From the NCBI RefSeq assembly GCF_029784135.1, contig NC_073746.1, positions 116,310,035-116,374,034 of the forward strand: a stretch of DNA of 64,000 bases, written 5' to 3'. This stretch comes from Toxorhynchites rutilus septentrionalis. Lineage: Eukaryota; Arthropoda; Insecta; Diptera; Culicidae. Below, piece after piece: positions 21,561 through 63,660 of the stretch. Made by a program: the position numbers and the translations under genes. The notes under the pieces are model-generated. The model was not told the origin of the DNA. It did no database searches and was given only the letters and a program-made list of their open reading frames with translations. How positions within the stretch are numbered: the first letter of the stretch is position 1; every line of letters begins with the position of its first letter.

Positions 21561-22344
21561 TATGGTAGTTAATCAAGCATGCATAAGCGTATGTGTATAC
21601 AAGTACAAGAACGTTACAAATGTTTGAAGTTACTTTTCGATTTAAACCTTAGTCTCCCTTTGGCATTAAGAATCCCGAGAGCATGTGAATATTCTAGCTA
21701 GGTTCGCCTAGTCCAGAAGTGTGACAACTCTGCCAAAAAAGGACACACATCTCAGTTCACGACAACAAGAATTAATGACATACCAATCATCTTCAGTTTC
21801 TTCTACAACGCCACCCTTCGATTCTTTTCAGGACCGCCAGGAATTTTCATGTACGAATTTCGTCAGATCCTTCCTTATTGCAGAACATTTCCCCCTGCTT
21901 CTGCGTATGTTTGGAATCATTGTTATCGAGTGGCTGAACCAATTGATCCAACATTCGGAGGATACACCAGAAGGCTCCATCATCACCGCATCCCACACAA
22001 TTTAATAGTTCGCCTTGGTAGTAGCTAGAGAATTTATCAAAAATCTAACCTCTCAGAGCATTCATTCAGATAGAGGAATGTTTCTACTTACCAGAGTAAG
22101 TTGGTTTTGCAGTTTTATATGTGTGACTCTAATGTTTTCATCGGTTGGTTCTTCTTCGTGATTGATATGTTCAACTTCACTTTCTCGAGTATCAGATTAC
22201 GCGATCGACTTCCCATCCTGTGTTGTGATCAGCAAGTAATAGAGTATTATTTGATACTTATACACATTACATAGAAAAAAAAACTAACAAGGAGGTTCTT
22301 TTGTGTTCTACCGGACACACACACAAATGCAGAGTGTTATTTTT

Positions 22345-24533
22345 CATACAAGACATGATCTTTGTTCAATTTTATTATAGATTTAGCTGATCTCGAATAA
22401 AAGACATATATTATACTTTTCTTTCTCGCCCTTGATCAAACCTCGCGGTAGCTTCTGTTTCTCCTCTACGGAACCGGTTCCATTGGCTCACTATGAAACT
22501 TCTTCACACCATGCGTCATTCGCTTTCAATTTTTTTTCTACGAATAACTTGTACCAGCGCGCTGAGCTGCGTATGCTTCAACATTTTCTACATAAAAAGG
22601 TATGTATATATGCTTCGAAAATCGACAATTCATCATGAGTGCTACGGTATAATGCTTGCTCGTTAATTCGTTATTCGTTTACATGATACCACTGCTTTTG
22701 ATGGTTTCTGCTTTTTTGATTCAATTCTAATGGCAGCCATTGCAGGCTACCGATTGCTTCAAATCCTAGGAATATTGGCATGATTTTGAATCCGTTTAAC
22801 TCTATATGATGTTTTTGTGTTTCTTTTTTTTCCTTTCCTTCTGCTGCTGCTACAGTTTTGTTAAACATTAAAGTCCTATATTCATTATTGTAAAAATGGC
22901 ATTTTATTATTTTCATTCTCTTATAACGCTTGAATATTTGTGTGTGCTACTTATCGTTCAGCGAAAAACTTGTTTTCTTTTTTTCTAATACAAGCATCAT
23001 TAGAATTCGACAAATAATGCTAACTATAGTTCATACCCTCAGAGCAGTTTGTATCTCCCTCAGACATGAGTTAATTTCAGTTTATTGTTTTATTTTCTCA
23101 TTTACCTAAAATTTAAACGGAGCTCTGCTAAAAATTGAGATGAAAAGTCAAAAAAAATCTTCAATTATGTATGAATTATGCGCTTGCATCCGACCAAAAA
23201 ATACTTAAACAAACTAAATGACTTCGATTGACAAAAAAAAATAACGGCGCTAGAGTTGAGGGCCGACAATAATAAACTGTATTCTCCTACGGTTCGAGTA
23301 CACGGAAATGAATAGGTTAAATAAATGTCTTTAACTAAAAAAACTAAACGTATAAAATATCACTTATGCTTTCTTGCTCCTTTCTTCTAAATTCCGCGCA
23401 CATCTCCTTACAACTAGACTTTCTACAACTGATTCTTCAAACGTGGTTAAAAGTGAACCGTAGTAGCTTCCAATTAACTTCACACAGAAAAAAATAATCT
23501 TGATAATGAAGTTGTCTTGGGAAAAAAACTGAAGAGCTCAAATCACTCGTGTTCTCTTGTTTGTTCAAACCATGATCTTCTATAGTGCAACCGTTACTTT
23601 ACCGTACAGAAGATTCATACGTCATATTCTCTTCTCTATCATCTAATTAGTCACAAAATTATTGTTTTATTTTTGTTTTATTCTGTCTCCTCTGGCGCTC
23701 TGTTTGGCTATCGCAGTTTGATTGGAAAACATATATCGTTTTGATTCACCCTTGCTTGCACTTTTTTTTTGTTTCGCTCCCCGCCCACGTATAACTGGTT
23801 TCTCACAGTTTGTGCTTCTGTGTGCAAACACAATCACAATCAGTCAGTTCATTCCTTCGGTACGAATGTTAGTGTGTTTCTTCTAAAATTAGTGGAAATT
23901 GAAAACAAGAAGTATTTTATCTTTTCGTCAGTAGGAAAAGGCCGACTTTTTGCAACACCGAGAAAGAGACTTGCGCGCGACTGTGACTTCTTGTGTTCTA
24001 CGGTTTGTTATTCCCTTTTTTTTACTTACGTCGGTTTATTTGAGGCGGTTTAAACGAATGTCGACTGCCAAAGAACTACAGACACTCCTCTCGCTATTTG
24101 GCTTGACACTAACTTTAGTAGTTCATCGCGGATCCTCTTGCAACGAATAGATCTGTGTGGTTTGTATTCTCATGAAAGATATGGATAGGTTTTCGTTTTG
24201 TTTCCTTTCTTCTTCTCTGTGTTATCCTCATTAAGCATAATATTTCTTAATATAAAACACTGTCCACTGTTCTCCCCCCAAATCCTGTCTGGGTTCTGTG
24301 TGTTTGTGAGTTCTTCATTTTTGTATTTTAAGAAATGCTACGTATGAGAGTAGATCTAATAGATGAAAATGCATTGAAATGAAAGACATGATTCTTCTAG
24401 CTCTAAGATAAAAGTGGTAATTTTTATGCTTATACGTGTACGTGTTTGTTTGTGTATAATATATGTACTTCTTGTGTGTTGGGTTGTGTTGTGTTTTGTG
24501 GATGTTACCAGATGATGTTCAGGCCAGCGGATT
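22345..24533 (-). other. Btk29A: Probable 3' UTR of the Btk29A-like gene
   Basis: Directly downstream of the kinase stop codon. It lacks recognisable transposon sequence, in contrast to the introns, and is U-rich in the RNA sense. The end is placed by a candidate poly(A) signal at 22371-22376. Other AATAAA signals on the minus strand, for example at 22903-22908, could define shorter forms. The extent is inferred. Confidence 0.4.
22371..22376 (-). promoter_or_regulatory. Candidate poly(A) signal
   Basis: AATAAA on the minus strand, followed about 45 bp downstream by a GT-rich stretch TTTGTGTGTGTGTCC (22313-22327), the usual layout of a cleavage and polyadenylation site. It is placed about 2.2 kb past the kinase stop. 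Confidence 0.35.
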
Positions 24534-53501
<28,968 letters not shown>

Positions 53502-54053
53502 CTGCAAAAAAGGGGAAAGAGAAGCGAAGAAATTCTTGAAATTTTTGTCCGATCGTTTCATGTTATGTATCGCGACGAGGGCATGCATTTGTGAGGAATG
53601 TCGGCGATAAATTATCAACGCGAGAGGCCAGCTTTCATTCATCGTTTATTTTTATTGTGGCCCGGTGGGATCTCATACGCGGGGATGCGTTTCCATTCAT
53701 TCTTTCGCTGTCGATCGCGTGGAATGCACGCTTTGGGTGCAGCCAATTACGTAAGAATCTCGAGGAGATGGCTCGAAAGGGCTGTAATTCTGTTTATCGC
53801 GAGTAATATCGTCACGATCTTCGTCGCGGGATTCCGAGATTCTAACGCAGGCAAGATTCAGCCCCGAGGATGCACTTGAGCTGGAATGCGCATCATAACA
53901 AATGAGCGCAATTATCGGGAGAAAATAAAGTCAACCATGAAATTCCCACCAAATGCTCCGTCATATCTGATGGTTTGCCATTCGGTTAATTACAAGTTAT
54001 TATCACTGAATTTTTTTCTCTGTCTAAACATGCAATACCAACGGGCAGCACAA

Positions 54054-54599
54054 TTATTTCAAAAGGCCACACAGAAGATTATATTCAATAGTTAAGTGTG
54101 TTTGCGAATAGACAGACGATACCAGTTCTTCGACTGATTCGAGCAGACCTGTTCGAATACGCCATAAATCTCCAGGTTTATTTTTTGTTCCACTATACGC
54201 AATAGTGCAGTGCGAAGGTGATTTCTTTAGTTTTTTGTCTTTCTTGGATCTCGTACATCTACTGCTTAGCCACTGCAGTGGAGCCTCCTGATAAATGGGT
54301 GTTACGTTCGTTTTTCTTATTGAGTTGTTTATATCTCGCCAGCCATTTATTTCGAATGGAATCTCAATCTCTTTCTTTTGCGCTTCGCACATTCCAAGGA
54401 GAACTTCTCTCGCTCGCTTGACTTCGCTCTGACGTAAAAAAAATATATTATATCGAAATATCGAGTCGGGTTCTATAAAACAGTAAGGAACGTGTCTGAC
54501 AAGTAGTTGCCACTGCCAGTGGTGGAGCAAGTCGGACACTATTTTGCACCCGACACAGAGCGAACACAATATCGACAATTCGTTGTTGTTCGGCAACAT
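54054..54599 (-). CDS. Unassigned 181-codon open frame
   Basis: The longest non-repeat open frame upstream of the visible kinase exons and on the same strand. Starts MLPNNNELSILCSLCVG and contains SEVKRAREVLLGMCEAQKKE and DKKLKKSPSHCT. I recognise no domain. It could be an alternative first exon of the kinase gene, a separate small gene or a chance frame; no clear donor site in frame decides this. Confidence 0.2.
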   Translation of the reverse strand: MLPNNNELSILCSLCVGCKIVSDLLHHWQWQLLVRHVPYCFIEPDSIFRYNIFFLRQSEVKRAREVLLGMCEAQKKEIEIPFEINGWRDINNSIRKTNVTPIYQEAPLQWLSSRCTRSKKDKKLKKSPSHCTIAYSGTKNKPGDLWRIRTGLLESVEELVSSVYSQTHLTIEYNLLCGLLK

Positions 54600-57100
54600 T
54601 CAAATTTCAGCAGACCCCGACTGGGAGTCATGGCCAAACAGGTGACTTTCGATTTCGAGCTCCATGTGCTGCTGCGACGGTAAACTAATTGATCCAATTA
54701 ATTAGTGCCTTTCGTGAGTCGTCAATATTTTGTCGATTTAATGGGTGTGTCACTGGGCAAAACAGCGGAGACAGCATCGCGCACGCAAAGGTAAAGTTGA
54801 GGTGTTTACGAACTGTTACTGTGTGATACAATACAGGTTACTATCAGTATAGTCTAGTCTTTCTAATCACTGGACCAATTCATATGATCGACTTATCAAA
54901 TTAAAGCCAATTAGTCTTTTTTGGAAAAATACTACAGTTGCAGAAAATTTGAATTCTGTTTTCGTTATTATTGATTTTTTTTTATAGTTTTAATGGTCTC
55001 GGGACCAAAGAGTAATTTTTTTTTTGGAAAGCTCAGTATTTTTCACCAAACATATCTCGAAACCAGGGAGGCGTTTACTTTCGATCATTTTTCAAGGTTA
55101 ACCGATGGTCAAAAAAATCATTTTTCCCTTTTTTCTCAAAAATGACTTTTCTCAAAAATATATTACTTTTGAACTACTGGACCGATTCAGATGATCGATA
55201 TATCAAATTAAAGCCTACTAGCCAGCATTTTTTCAAAAAATAACACACTTCCCAATTAATTGGATTATAGTCGCATAAATCCAGTCTAGTCGCATAGAAA
55301 TATTGAACGAAGACTGAAAAGTGTTAACATTGAAAAATCATAACTTAAAAACGAAAAATAACACCTCTCTGGTATTTGGATACCGTTCCGAATCATATTT
55401 CGGACGCTTAAGGCATATGATGCAGAAAACAGATCTAAACTTTGTGCACAGGTATTATTTGGTAGATATTTATAATACATTAGTTCAATATGCTTTTAAG
55501 CTTTCTATTTTGATACCTATTTGATTGAAAACATGAGAAAATCATCGAATAAAACGCTTTTTAAATGAAGCGAATGAGAATCAAACTTCAGACACTGAAT
55601 CAAATTTCGGACAGATTGAATTCAAATTTCGGACACTTTATTTTGTAATTTTTTGGACGAAAATTACATTACACTTGATTATATTTCATAGTCAACTGCG
55701 AAACACTTACCAAGCAATCACAGTAAGCTGTTAACGATGATGAGAACTGATGAAACACGGGAAAAATTTAATTATTTATGAACGGGTACATTCTACGTGC
55801 TCACGCTGAACAAACGTCAAACACAAACGATAATGAGTAGTGCTGCTGATTTTTTTCCAACTATGTAATAATTCAAATGTAATTCTCAAATGAAGTGATA
55901 GTGACACCAAGGGATTACTCTAAAGAAGCAATTGTGATATTAATTTTAAAGTATCATTAGTGCATGAAGCATTTCAAAATATTACAACAAAGTGTCCAAA
56001 ATATGATTCAGAATGGTATGTTATGTGAAAAATCTTTCTGGAAAAAATATAAAAAAAACATGGCACCCTTGGTCCCGAAACGATGTAAGTTATAAAAACC
56101 AAATATAATCAATAATTACGAAAACAAAATCAATTTTTTTCAGAATATAATATTTTTTCAAACAAGACTAGCAATGAAATTTTTCTTTGAAAAATTGTTT
56201 GATATTTTTGGTTGAAAACATAAATTATTTGCTACATTTCAATCTTCAACCAAAAATTTTGAAGGACATATAGGTTTTGAGTGAAAATTTTGTTTTAAAT
56301 TATGAATTATCGAATTTGGATTTTGAAAAATTCTAAGTACAAATTATAGCGATTTACATGTTCTGCAAACCTTTTTTTTCTATTCAGAAACATGTCAAGA
56401 ACATGTCAAACGCGAGAATTTACACACAAAAATGTAACTAGTAGAACATTATTTTTTCAGGAGTGTAATACAAATACAAAAATGTTATATATTCCAAAAA
56501 CTATGAAAAAAAACTATGAAGTTGACGTTTTCGACAAAAGTTAATATTTAAGTGAGATTTTTTACCCGATTCTTGATTTCAAGCAAGTTACGAGTTTTTT
56601 TTTTGCGCGCACGCATCAGTCGCGTAAAAAAAGTATTCAGTGTATATCGCTATCTTGACTTTATACAAAATTAGGATTAGTTATAATGAAATCAAGAAAA
56701 AGTAGTTGTTAGAAAAACTTTTTCTCTGTAAAAGTTTTGTGGGTGATTTGTTTTTGAGAATTTAAAAAAAAATGTTTTCGAGAAAAATTAATTTCAATTT
56801 TAATTCTTTTTTCAGTGAAATGTTTTTCTGAATTTTGTTTTGTATGTTTTTATGAAAATTCTAACAATTTCCTACAATTGATCCTTTGACCACAGTTTTG
56901 TAGGTATCATAGTTTTGAGTTATAATTTGTTGTAAAAAATTAAGAAAAAAAAATTACCCATTTCAAAAAGTAGTCTCATAAATTTTTGAACATTTCAAGT
57001 ATGCCAAGTTGTTTAAATGATTAATATATTTACATCCCCAACATTTCACTGCTATCTGAGATGGTGCTGCCAACTCCTAAACGAATTAGCATGAGATTCG
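54600..57100. repeat. AT-rich intron/flank with old repeats
   Basis: The phrase CTACTGGACCGATTCAGATGATCGA with TATCAAATTAAAGCC occurs at 54870-54905 and 55165-55215 in diverged form, an imperfect direct repeat of ~300 bp. 55375-55640 has several AAATTTCGGAC phrases like the TA-flanked element at 18446. The rest is AT-rich with no gene. Confidence 0.4.
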
Positions 57101-57700
57101 TCTTATAAAATATTGATCAACTATGCTGTTAGGTGGAAATTTCCTCAGTTCTTGAATTTCTGTTTTTTAAATATTGAAAATGAGCATCGTGGCGTATTAG
57201 AATTGGAATCATGTTCAGTCAAACACAGCACAAAACTCATTATGTTCAATGACCTTCCAACAGCTTTGTCGAGCAATAGGGGAACCCCGTCACGATCTAT
57301 TCTGCGATTCACTATCACCAACAAGCTCTCGGTCGGGTTGAGGTCTACGGATTGGTTGACTGATCAACTACCGTAATGTCATTGTCTTGAACCTCTTGAG
57401 ATCGTTCCAAAGTAATCTTATCGATTCCATTTAGCATAACACGAGATGTTAGATCTTTCAGAATGTAATTGTAAATTTCTGCATTGGGTTGTAGTTCAAA
57501 ATCTCGATGACTAGAGCGTCACGCTGGGGATGTAGGACAATAAATATTGTGCTCTCTCTGGCCATGCTCAGTTTCTATTTGGTAACGTGTTGAACGGACG
57601 TGCAACTTTTTTCGTCTGAGAATGTTTTCTCAGAATATGCACAAAGCAATCATAGTGCTGAGTTCACAGTGACGCGCAGAAGCAAAGCAGAAAAGAAATT
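57101..57700 (-). pseudogene. Possible Tc1-like transposase C-terminal relic
   Basis: The minus strand reads SVDLNPTESLLVIVNRRIDR (57370-57300), resembling the SPDLNPIENLWSIVKRRI region around the third catalytic residue of Tc1 transposases. Little else is readable and no ends are visible. Confidence 0.4.
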
Positions 57701-58430
57701 CGTCTCCAATTTGATTCTAGTCCTGCTTGAGCCTGGAGTAACCAACTTCCTCACACGGAGATTTTCCGGACGTGAAGTCTGAGAGCTCTGCCGCTTCGAA
57801 GAGTCGTTAGTGTGTTGTGCATGAATGAAAACATGTCGCAGTCGCTATTTTGATCTTTTTTTAACCTTTTGCTTTTCTCAAATCCGGTGGAGGTTCGACG
57901 AAAAGATAAGACGTACCGCATGAGTGATCATACCGTAAAGTCGAGAGTGTTTGTGTGATTATTCACATTTATTAAATCACACGCAAGCATTTTTGATTTC
58001 ATGTATTTTCAGAGGTAGATAATTGTGATGGTGAAACAAAAGTAATATAGAAAAGATTCTGAATGGAGACTGATTGCACTACGTGCATTGGCAGTGAGGC
58101 CACAGATTTCGACATATGTCCAGCCAGTGTACTGTTTTCCTGAGAACAAGAATGATCCATGAATGATCTTAAGCGGCTTCTACAAAACCAAGCAAACCAT
58201 CGGCCATATTTCAACCTCCACTTTACGCCCTCTGAGCTAGATCAAGATGGGTGAGAATCGAAGATATTAAATTCCGTCGCGACACCGTATGTACGCGTTC
58301 CGTTACAGAGTAGAAGGCCCGAATAGGAAGCTCATCTAATCGTATCTATCGCTCATCATCAACCGATCGTGAAAACAATCGATAGTATTCAAGCATCGTT
58401 CAACCATGCTAGAGGGATCAAATTTTCATT
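57701..58430. other. No gene seen
   Basis: Nothing recognised between the Tc1-like relic and the GA tract. Confidence 0.35.
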
Positions 58431-58434
58431 TTCT

Positions 58435-59214
58435 TAGTTGCAGAAAGAATGAAAGAAAAAAATAGAGAAACAGGAAGAGAGATTGAGAGAAAGAGTGAGA
58501 GAGAGTAAGATGAAACAGTGAGAAAGAGAGAGAGGGAATGAGAGAGTAAGAGATAGAGAGAGGAAGAGAGAGAGTAAGAAAGAGAGAGTAAGAGAGAGAG
58601 TAAGAAAGAGAGAGTAAGAGAGAGAGAGAGTAAGAAAGAGAGAGTAAGAGAGAGAGAGAGTAAGAAAGAGAGAGTAAGAGAGAGAGAGTAAGAAAGAGAG
58701 AGTAAGAGAGAGAGTAAGAAAGAGTAAGAGAGAGAGAGAGAGGGGTAGACAGCGAGGAAGAGCGAGATAAGAGAGAGAGTAAGAAAGAGTAAGAGAGAGA
58801 GAGAGAGAGGGGTAGACAGCGAGGAAGAGCGAGATAAGAGAGAGAGAGAGGAGAGAGAGTAGAGAGAGAGAGAGAGTAGAGAGAGAGAGGAGAGAGAGAG
58901 AAGAGAGAGGAGAGAGAGAGAGAGAGAGAGAAAAAAAAAGAGAGAGAAGAGAGAGAGAGGGAGATTGAGAGAAGAAGAAGAAGAGAGAGAGAGAGAGATT
59001 GAGAGAAGAGAGAGAGATTGAGAGAAGAAGAGTGAGATTGAGAGAAGAAAAGAGAGAGAGAGAGAGAGAGAAAGAGGAGAGAGAGAGAAGAAGAGAGAGA
59101 GAAAAGAGAGAGAGAGAGGAGAGAGAGAGAAAAGAGAGAGAGAGAGGAGAGAGAGAGAAAAGAGAGAGAGAGAGGAGAGAGAGAGAAAAGAGATAGAGAG
59201 GAGAGAGAGAGAAA

Positions 59215-59246
<32 letters not shown>

Positions 59247-59269
59247 TAGAGAAAAGAGAGAGAGAGAAA

Positions 59270-59301
<32 letters not shown>

Positions 59302-59818
59302 TTGAGAGAAGAAGAGAGAGAGAGATTGAGAGAAGAAGAGAGAGAGAGAGATTGAGAGAAGAAGAAGAGAGAGAGAGAGAGAGAGAGATTGAGAGAAGAA
59401 GAGAGAGAGAGAGAGTGAGCGAAGAAGAGAGAGAGAGAGAGAGAGAAAGAGTGAGCGAAGAAGAGAGAGAGAGTGAGCGAAGAAGAGAGAGAGAGAGAGA
59501 GAGAGAGAAAGAGTGAGCGAAGAAGAGAGAGAGAGGAAGAGAGAGAGAGAGTGAGCGAAGAAGAGAGAGAGAGTGAGCGAAGAAGAGAGAGAGTGAGAGA
59601 AGAAGAAAAAGAGATTAAGAGAGGAAGAAAGAGAAAGAAAGAGTTGAAGTAAGAGAAGGAGTGGTAGAGAGAGGGAGAGGGATGGGTAAAGAGAAGAGAG
59701 AGAAGAGGGAAAAGAGAGAGAGGAGAGGGAAAACAGAGAGAAAGACAGAACGAGAAAGAAAGAGAGAAAGAAAATAAGAGAACGAGCTAGAGAGAGTAAG
59801 AAAGAACGAAAAAGAAAT

Positions 59819-59857
<39 letters not shown>

Positions 59858-59870
59858 GATAGAATGAAAG
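58435..59870 (+). repeat. GA-rich polypurine microsatellite, ~1.4 kb
   Basis: Nearly pure purine on the plus strand: (GA)n mixed with AAGAGAGAGAGT, TTGAGAGAAGAAGA and GAGTGAGCGAAGAAGA sub-repeats, and a 61-bp block GGGGTAGACAGCGAGGAAGAGCGAG... present twice (58742 and 58800). A 520-codon minus-strand frame of Leu/Ser/Phe is only the CT-strand reading of the repeat. Inferred to be intronic or upstream of the kinase gene; the transcript would carry a polypyrimidine tract. Confidence 0.93.
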
Positions 59871-61830
59871 AGAAAAAATGATCTAATCTACCACCAGCGA
59901 AGACGACCATACGTCCATCAGCGTATGGAAATGAGCAGTAAACTGTTTTGCATTTGCAACAAATAAATATTGTACAGTTAATTGTCATCGTCTGTCACCT
60001 TGACGATTTTTATTTGGTTACATGTTCTCCCTAATTGTTTAATTATTTCAAACGAAGCTCTTTTCTTTTCGTTGTCAAACGTGTGATATCTTGCGTAATC
60101 CATAGCAAAGTATTGGGCAAGACGAACTTGGCATCGAATTTTCTCGACCAATTACCGGCAACATTGAACCGTAACGTCACAGTCATATTTTTACTGTTAA
60201 TTATCACCTTTGTTTCACGCTCTACGCTCGTTTTCATTCATGCGGAGAAAAAAGGCGAGAATCAATGTTCCTCGATTGTTGTTGCTTTTTGTGTTCGATT
60301 ATTAGCTCTAGCTTCTCTAATGATCGATTGTGACCTTTTGTGACAATTTGCGGCAAACCCTTGCTCTCCCTTGCTTCCTCCCTTCCAAGTTATTTCGAGT
60401 TTTTTATATTTAAATTGTTCTAGTTGAAATGATTCACAATTCAAACATTGAAAACTGACCGACGAAAAATATACAACGCGAGGAGACATTTCCCGCCGCT
60501 ATGAAGTGAGCCGGAATTTTATTCTATTGTTTTGCTCATAAATAATTCCATCGTCTAGGGCAATGTCTACCTGCGGGAGGCGATGGGCTCCGACAGGAAA
60601 CCATCCGTCAATAATGCGTCTTTCGTGTGCTTTCTAGCCTATTTCATTCAAAGATTAGGTTCATTTCGTATCGCGCAGCTAAATTGTCCAATCATGCCGG
60701 ACATTTCCGCTGGGATGGAACTGAGACGTTGATTGAATTTTTCGAACCCACAACACTCGCTGCTGCAGCTGCTGCTCACACGCACACGCGTGACTCTCCT
60801 ACCTTAAATGACCCATTGCTCTCCACCTATAGCGGAAGTGGCCAACTATAAACCACTTCTCCCTTTGTCATTTCGGCGTCGTTGCGCCGGTGCGTTCGGG
60901 AAGATTCGACAAAAGAAGTCACAGCGCAGCGGGAAAGCTGGTGCGTTTCTTCCGAGCCAAGTTTCAAGTTGGCGATCGACCAACAACCACCTCAACATAC
61001 AAAAAATACAAAGCGCAGAAATTGTAGAAAGTTTGCTTTATTTCACGCTTCGTAGGGTCGGAAATTAATCCCCTTTGTTGTTGCTTTGGTTGGTTCACTG
61101 CTAATAGTTGTGCATCTTTGTGTTTCGTTTTTATCTATTTGCTCTAGTGGGTGGTTTTTGCTTGTTTTGTTTCCTTTATGGGCGGTGTAGTTTTGCTATT
61201 TTTAACCCCCTCCTCCCTCGGTATTGCATTTGTTCGCCAAAGAGTTTTTGTTCTTGCTCGGTTTCGCGAAATGTAAACCTACGATTGATGGCGCAGTTCA
61301 TAGTTTCCACCAGCTAGTTTCATGCCCTGCCGGGTTAATGAAATCAGTTCGACGCTCAACTAGGAAGACGCATGGACAGGAATTTTCTGCGGAAGTCATG
61401 CAGTATGTAGCAAGACTATGACTCATCGAAAGTGGTATGCTGCAGCGGTGACGGTTGCGATGATTAATTCTTCAGCCTTTAATTTCGAGATGCGAAAGTT
61501 GTCATTGAGTGCAGGCAGGAGATGATTGAAGCAGTAAAACTTTTACCGATGGAATTTATGCTGAATCAGTATGTGCAGCATTTTATGCTGCCGGTGCTGC
61601 AGCCTTCTGCATGATAAATTCCTTGGCGATGAGTCAGATAACACGCAGTTATGGGTACAGGCTATTATGTTATAACATGTTTTATGTTTTTTTATCTCAG
61701 TCCTTAGGCATAGCGAGGATGATATTAAACATTATTGAAGAAATTATCTTGCAACATTTTCCAGTAAAATACTATGCCTTATAACAGATATACTAGCGGA
61801 AAGCTTATCAAAAAGTATCAACCCTCCTGT
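59871..61830. other. No gene seen
   Basis: Low-repeat sequence of moderate GC, with (AC)n-type CACACGCACACGCG at 60778-60790. No supported exon, although an unrecognised 5' exon of the kinase gene could lie here. Confidence 0.3.
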
Positions 61831-61835
61831 ACAGG

Positions 61836-62990
61836 GTTGCCACATATACAAAATATTCTGTATTTTACAGATTTTTAGTAAAGACACAGAATTTACATTT
61901 TTTTAAAATTCCAGTTTAAATTTTAATTTTATTACAGTGCATATATAGATATCTTGATTTACAAGAATGTTGAACGCAACGCAACGAGATATGGCTTTCA
62001 TCGGGGCAGTTGTTAAGCGAAATCTTGAGCGATTTGAAAAGATTAAACTATTCTTTTCGTTCCAAGTTATGTATATTTAATTATAATCAATCCGCTAATC
62101 GTATATTGACTCATTTAAACGATCTAATGACTAAAACGATTATGCTATTCCTAAACTTTATTCTACCGCTCATAAATAACGTCAGTTGCACTTTTTAATC
62201 AGAAAGCTCTCAATTTTGCGAACTGTGTGAAAAAGTAAAAAAAAAGTATTGGATGCAACTAAGAAGCTGACCTTCAAATCGATTTGTCGTGACTTCTATA
62301 TTGAACTCGTGAAACTGATTTCAAAGCGATTTGATTTCAACGATCCGGTTATCAAAACTGCGGCCTTGATAAACCCTCAAAATATCGTCAAGCTTCTTTA
62401 ATGATTTGATGCGCCAATTTCCTTAATTTGTTGAAGCAGGTAATAGATAAGGCTGGGATAACGATTTCAAGATACTCAAAACGAAAATCTTATTGAGCAA
62501 AAATTGAGTGACTCGGATATAACTTGGTCCCAGCTGTTGGATGTCAAAAGACGTGATGATGAATTTTTGTATCCATTGCTAAGGTACTTTTTAAGACACT
62601 TTTTGATAACATTCATCAGCGTGTGTTGAGCGAATATTTTCTCTTTATAATGCCAACAAAACAAAGTCCGGAAATCGGTTGGCACCCACAATTCTAGGCT
62701 CAAGCTCAAGGAGCTTCAAGGATGAAATTGACGAAAAATTTGAAGGCAAAGTTCAACAAAACCATATATAAACATCATACAATTCAGATGATTATGAGAA
62801 AATCTTTTTATGATTTATTTCATTGTATTGATACGACTTGGACAAACCATGAACAAGAAAAATAAATTGAAAATGAAAATAAACCATTATTTTCTTATTT
62901 TTCCATTAGTTTTTCGATATAGATTTTTTCGTTAAAAATACAGATATACAGTTTTTTTCAGAAAATTTTACGAAGGTGCAAGCTAGCCAC
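61836..62990 (+). pseudogene. hAT transposase relic with CAGGGTTGCCAC end
   Basis: The left end CAGGGTTGCCACATATAC, followed by ACAGATTT motifs, is a hAT-type terminus. In broken plus-strand frames, FDFNDPVIKTAALINPQNIV (62330-62390) and VERIFSLYNANKTKSGNRL (about 62627-62685) match the C-terminal dimerisation (hATC) region of hAT transposases. Catalytic parts upstream are unreadable. ACAGATATACAG at 62940 may belong to the right end. A related MITE lies at 12937-13975. Confidence 0.65.
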
Positions 62991-63363
62991 AAATGGCTGC
63001 CACAATGGCGCTCATTTCTTTCATCTTCCTTCCTTACCCCTCGCCCGAAACTCAATAATTTTGCTCTTCATTTTTCAAATTTCCGCAATGGTTTTGTTTG
63101 TACTGGTGAAAACATCGTTACTTTCTTGACACTGATGCCAGACAACATCATGGAAACAACTATAAAAACCATCCAATAAAATGTTATTCCTGAGTCATAG
63201 CTTTTCATGTCATGAAAATTAATAAAATAAAATTGTGTTGATATCAATACAATTATCATTTTTACGTTTAATGGGTCTATAATGTAAGTTTTAGCAACTT
63301 CAACATTGGCTAAGAAAATTGCTTTCAAAAATAATAAACGGAAAAGCATTACATTCAATCAAA
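62991..63363. other. No gene seen
   Basis: AT-rich sequence with no recognised feature. Confidence 0.35.
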
Positions 63364-63660
63364 ATGCCTCGGCCAACGAAGAGAAGGGTTAAGGCTCTCC
63401 AACGTGAATATGTGAAAACAATACGATCAACGAAGGAAAATATTAAGGAATTATCAACATCGAGTTACTGTACGGAAAAACTTGTTAATACCAAAAGAGC
63501 CCCAATTCGCATGTGTTATAAATTTGCTCATGTTACGCTCGCGTATAATCAGAATTTTACTTCATATGCAAATACACCTTCTATATATATATTTATATTT
63601 GCAATTGTTCATCGGAACACATCGTTCATACATTTAGTATTGAATTTTTATTTTTTTTAA
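63364..63660 (+). CDS. Small basic open frame, unassigned
   Basis: ATG at 63364 opens MPRPTKRRVKALQREYVKTI, a short basic N-terminus, and runs 98 codons to TAA; the second half turns into AT-rich, probably non-coding sequence. The basic start resembles the beginning of DNA-binding or transposon-encoded proteins, but I cannot name a family. Possibly the remnant of a transposon ORF. Confidence 0.25.
   Translation: MPRPTKRRVKALQREYVKTIRSTKENIKELSTSSYCTEKLVNTKRAPIRMCYKFAHVTLAYNQNFTSYANTPSIYIFIFAIVHRNTSFIHLVLNFYFF

Noticed and set aside
58426..59988. 520-codon Leu/Ser-rich open frame on the minus strand
   Set aside because: It is the CT-strand reading of the GA microsatellite; composition and repetition explain it completely.
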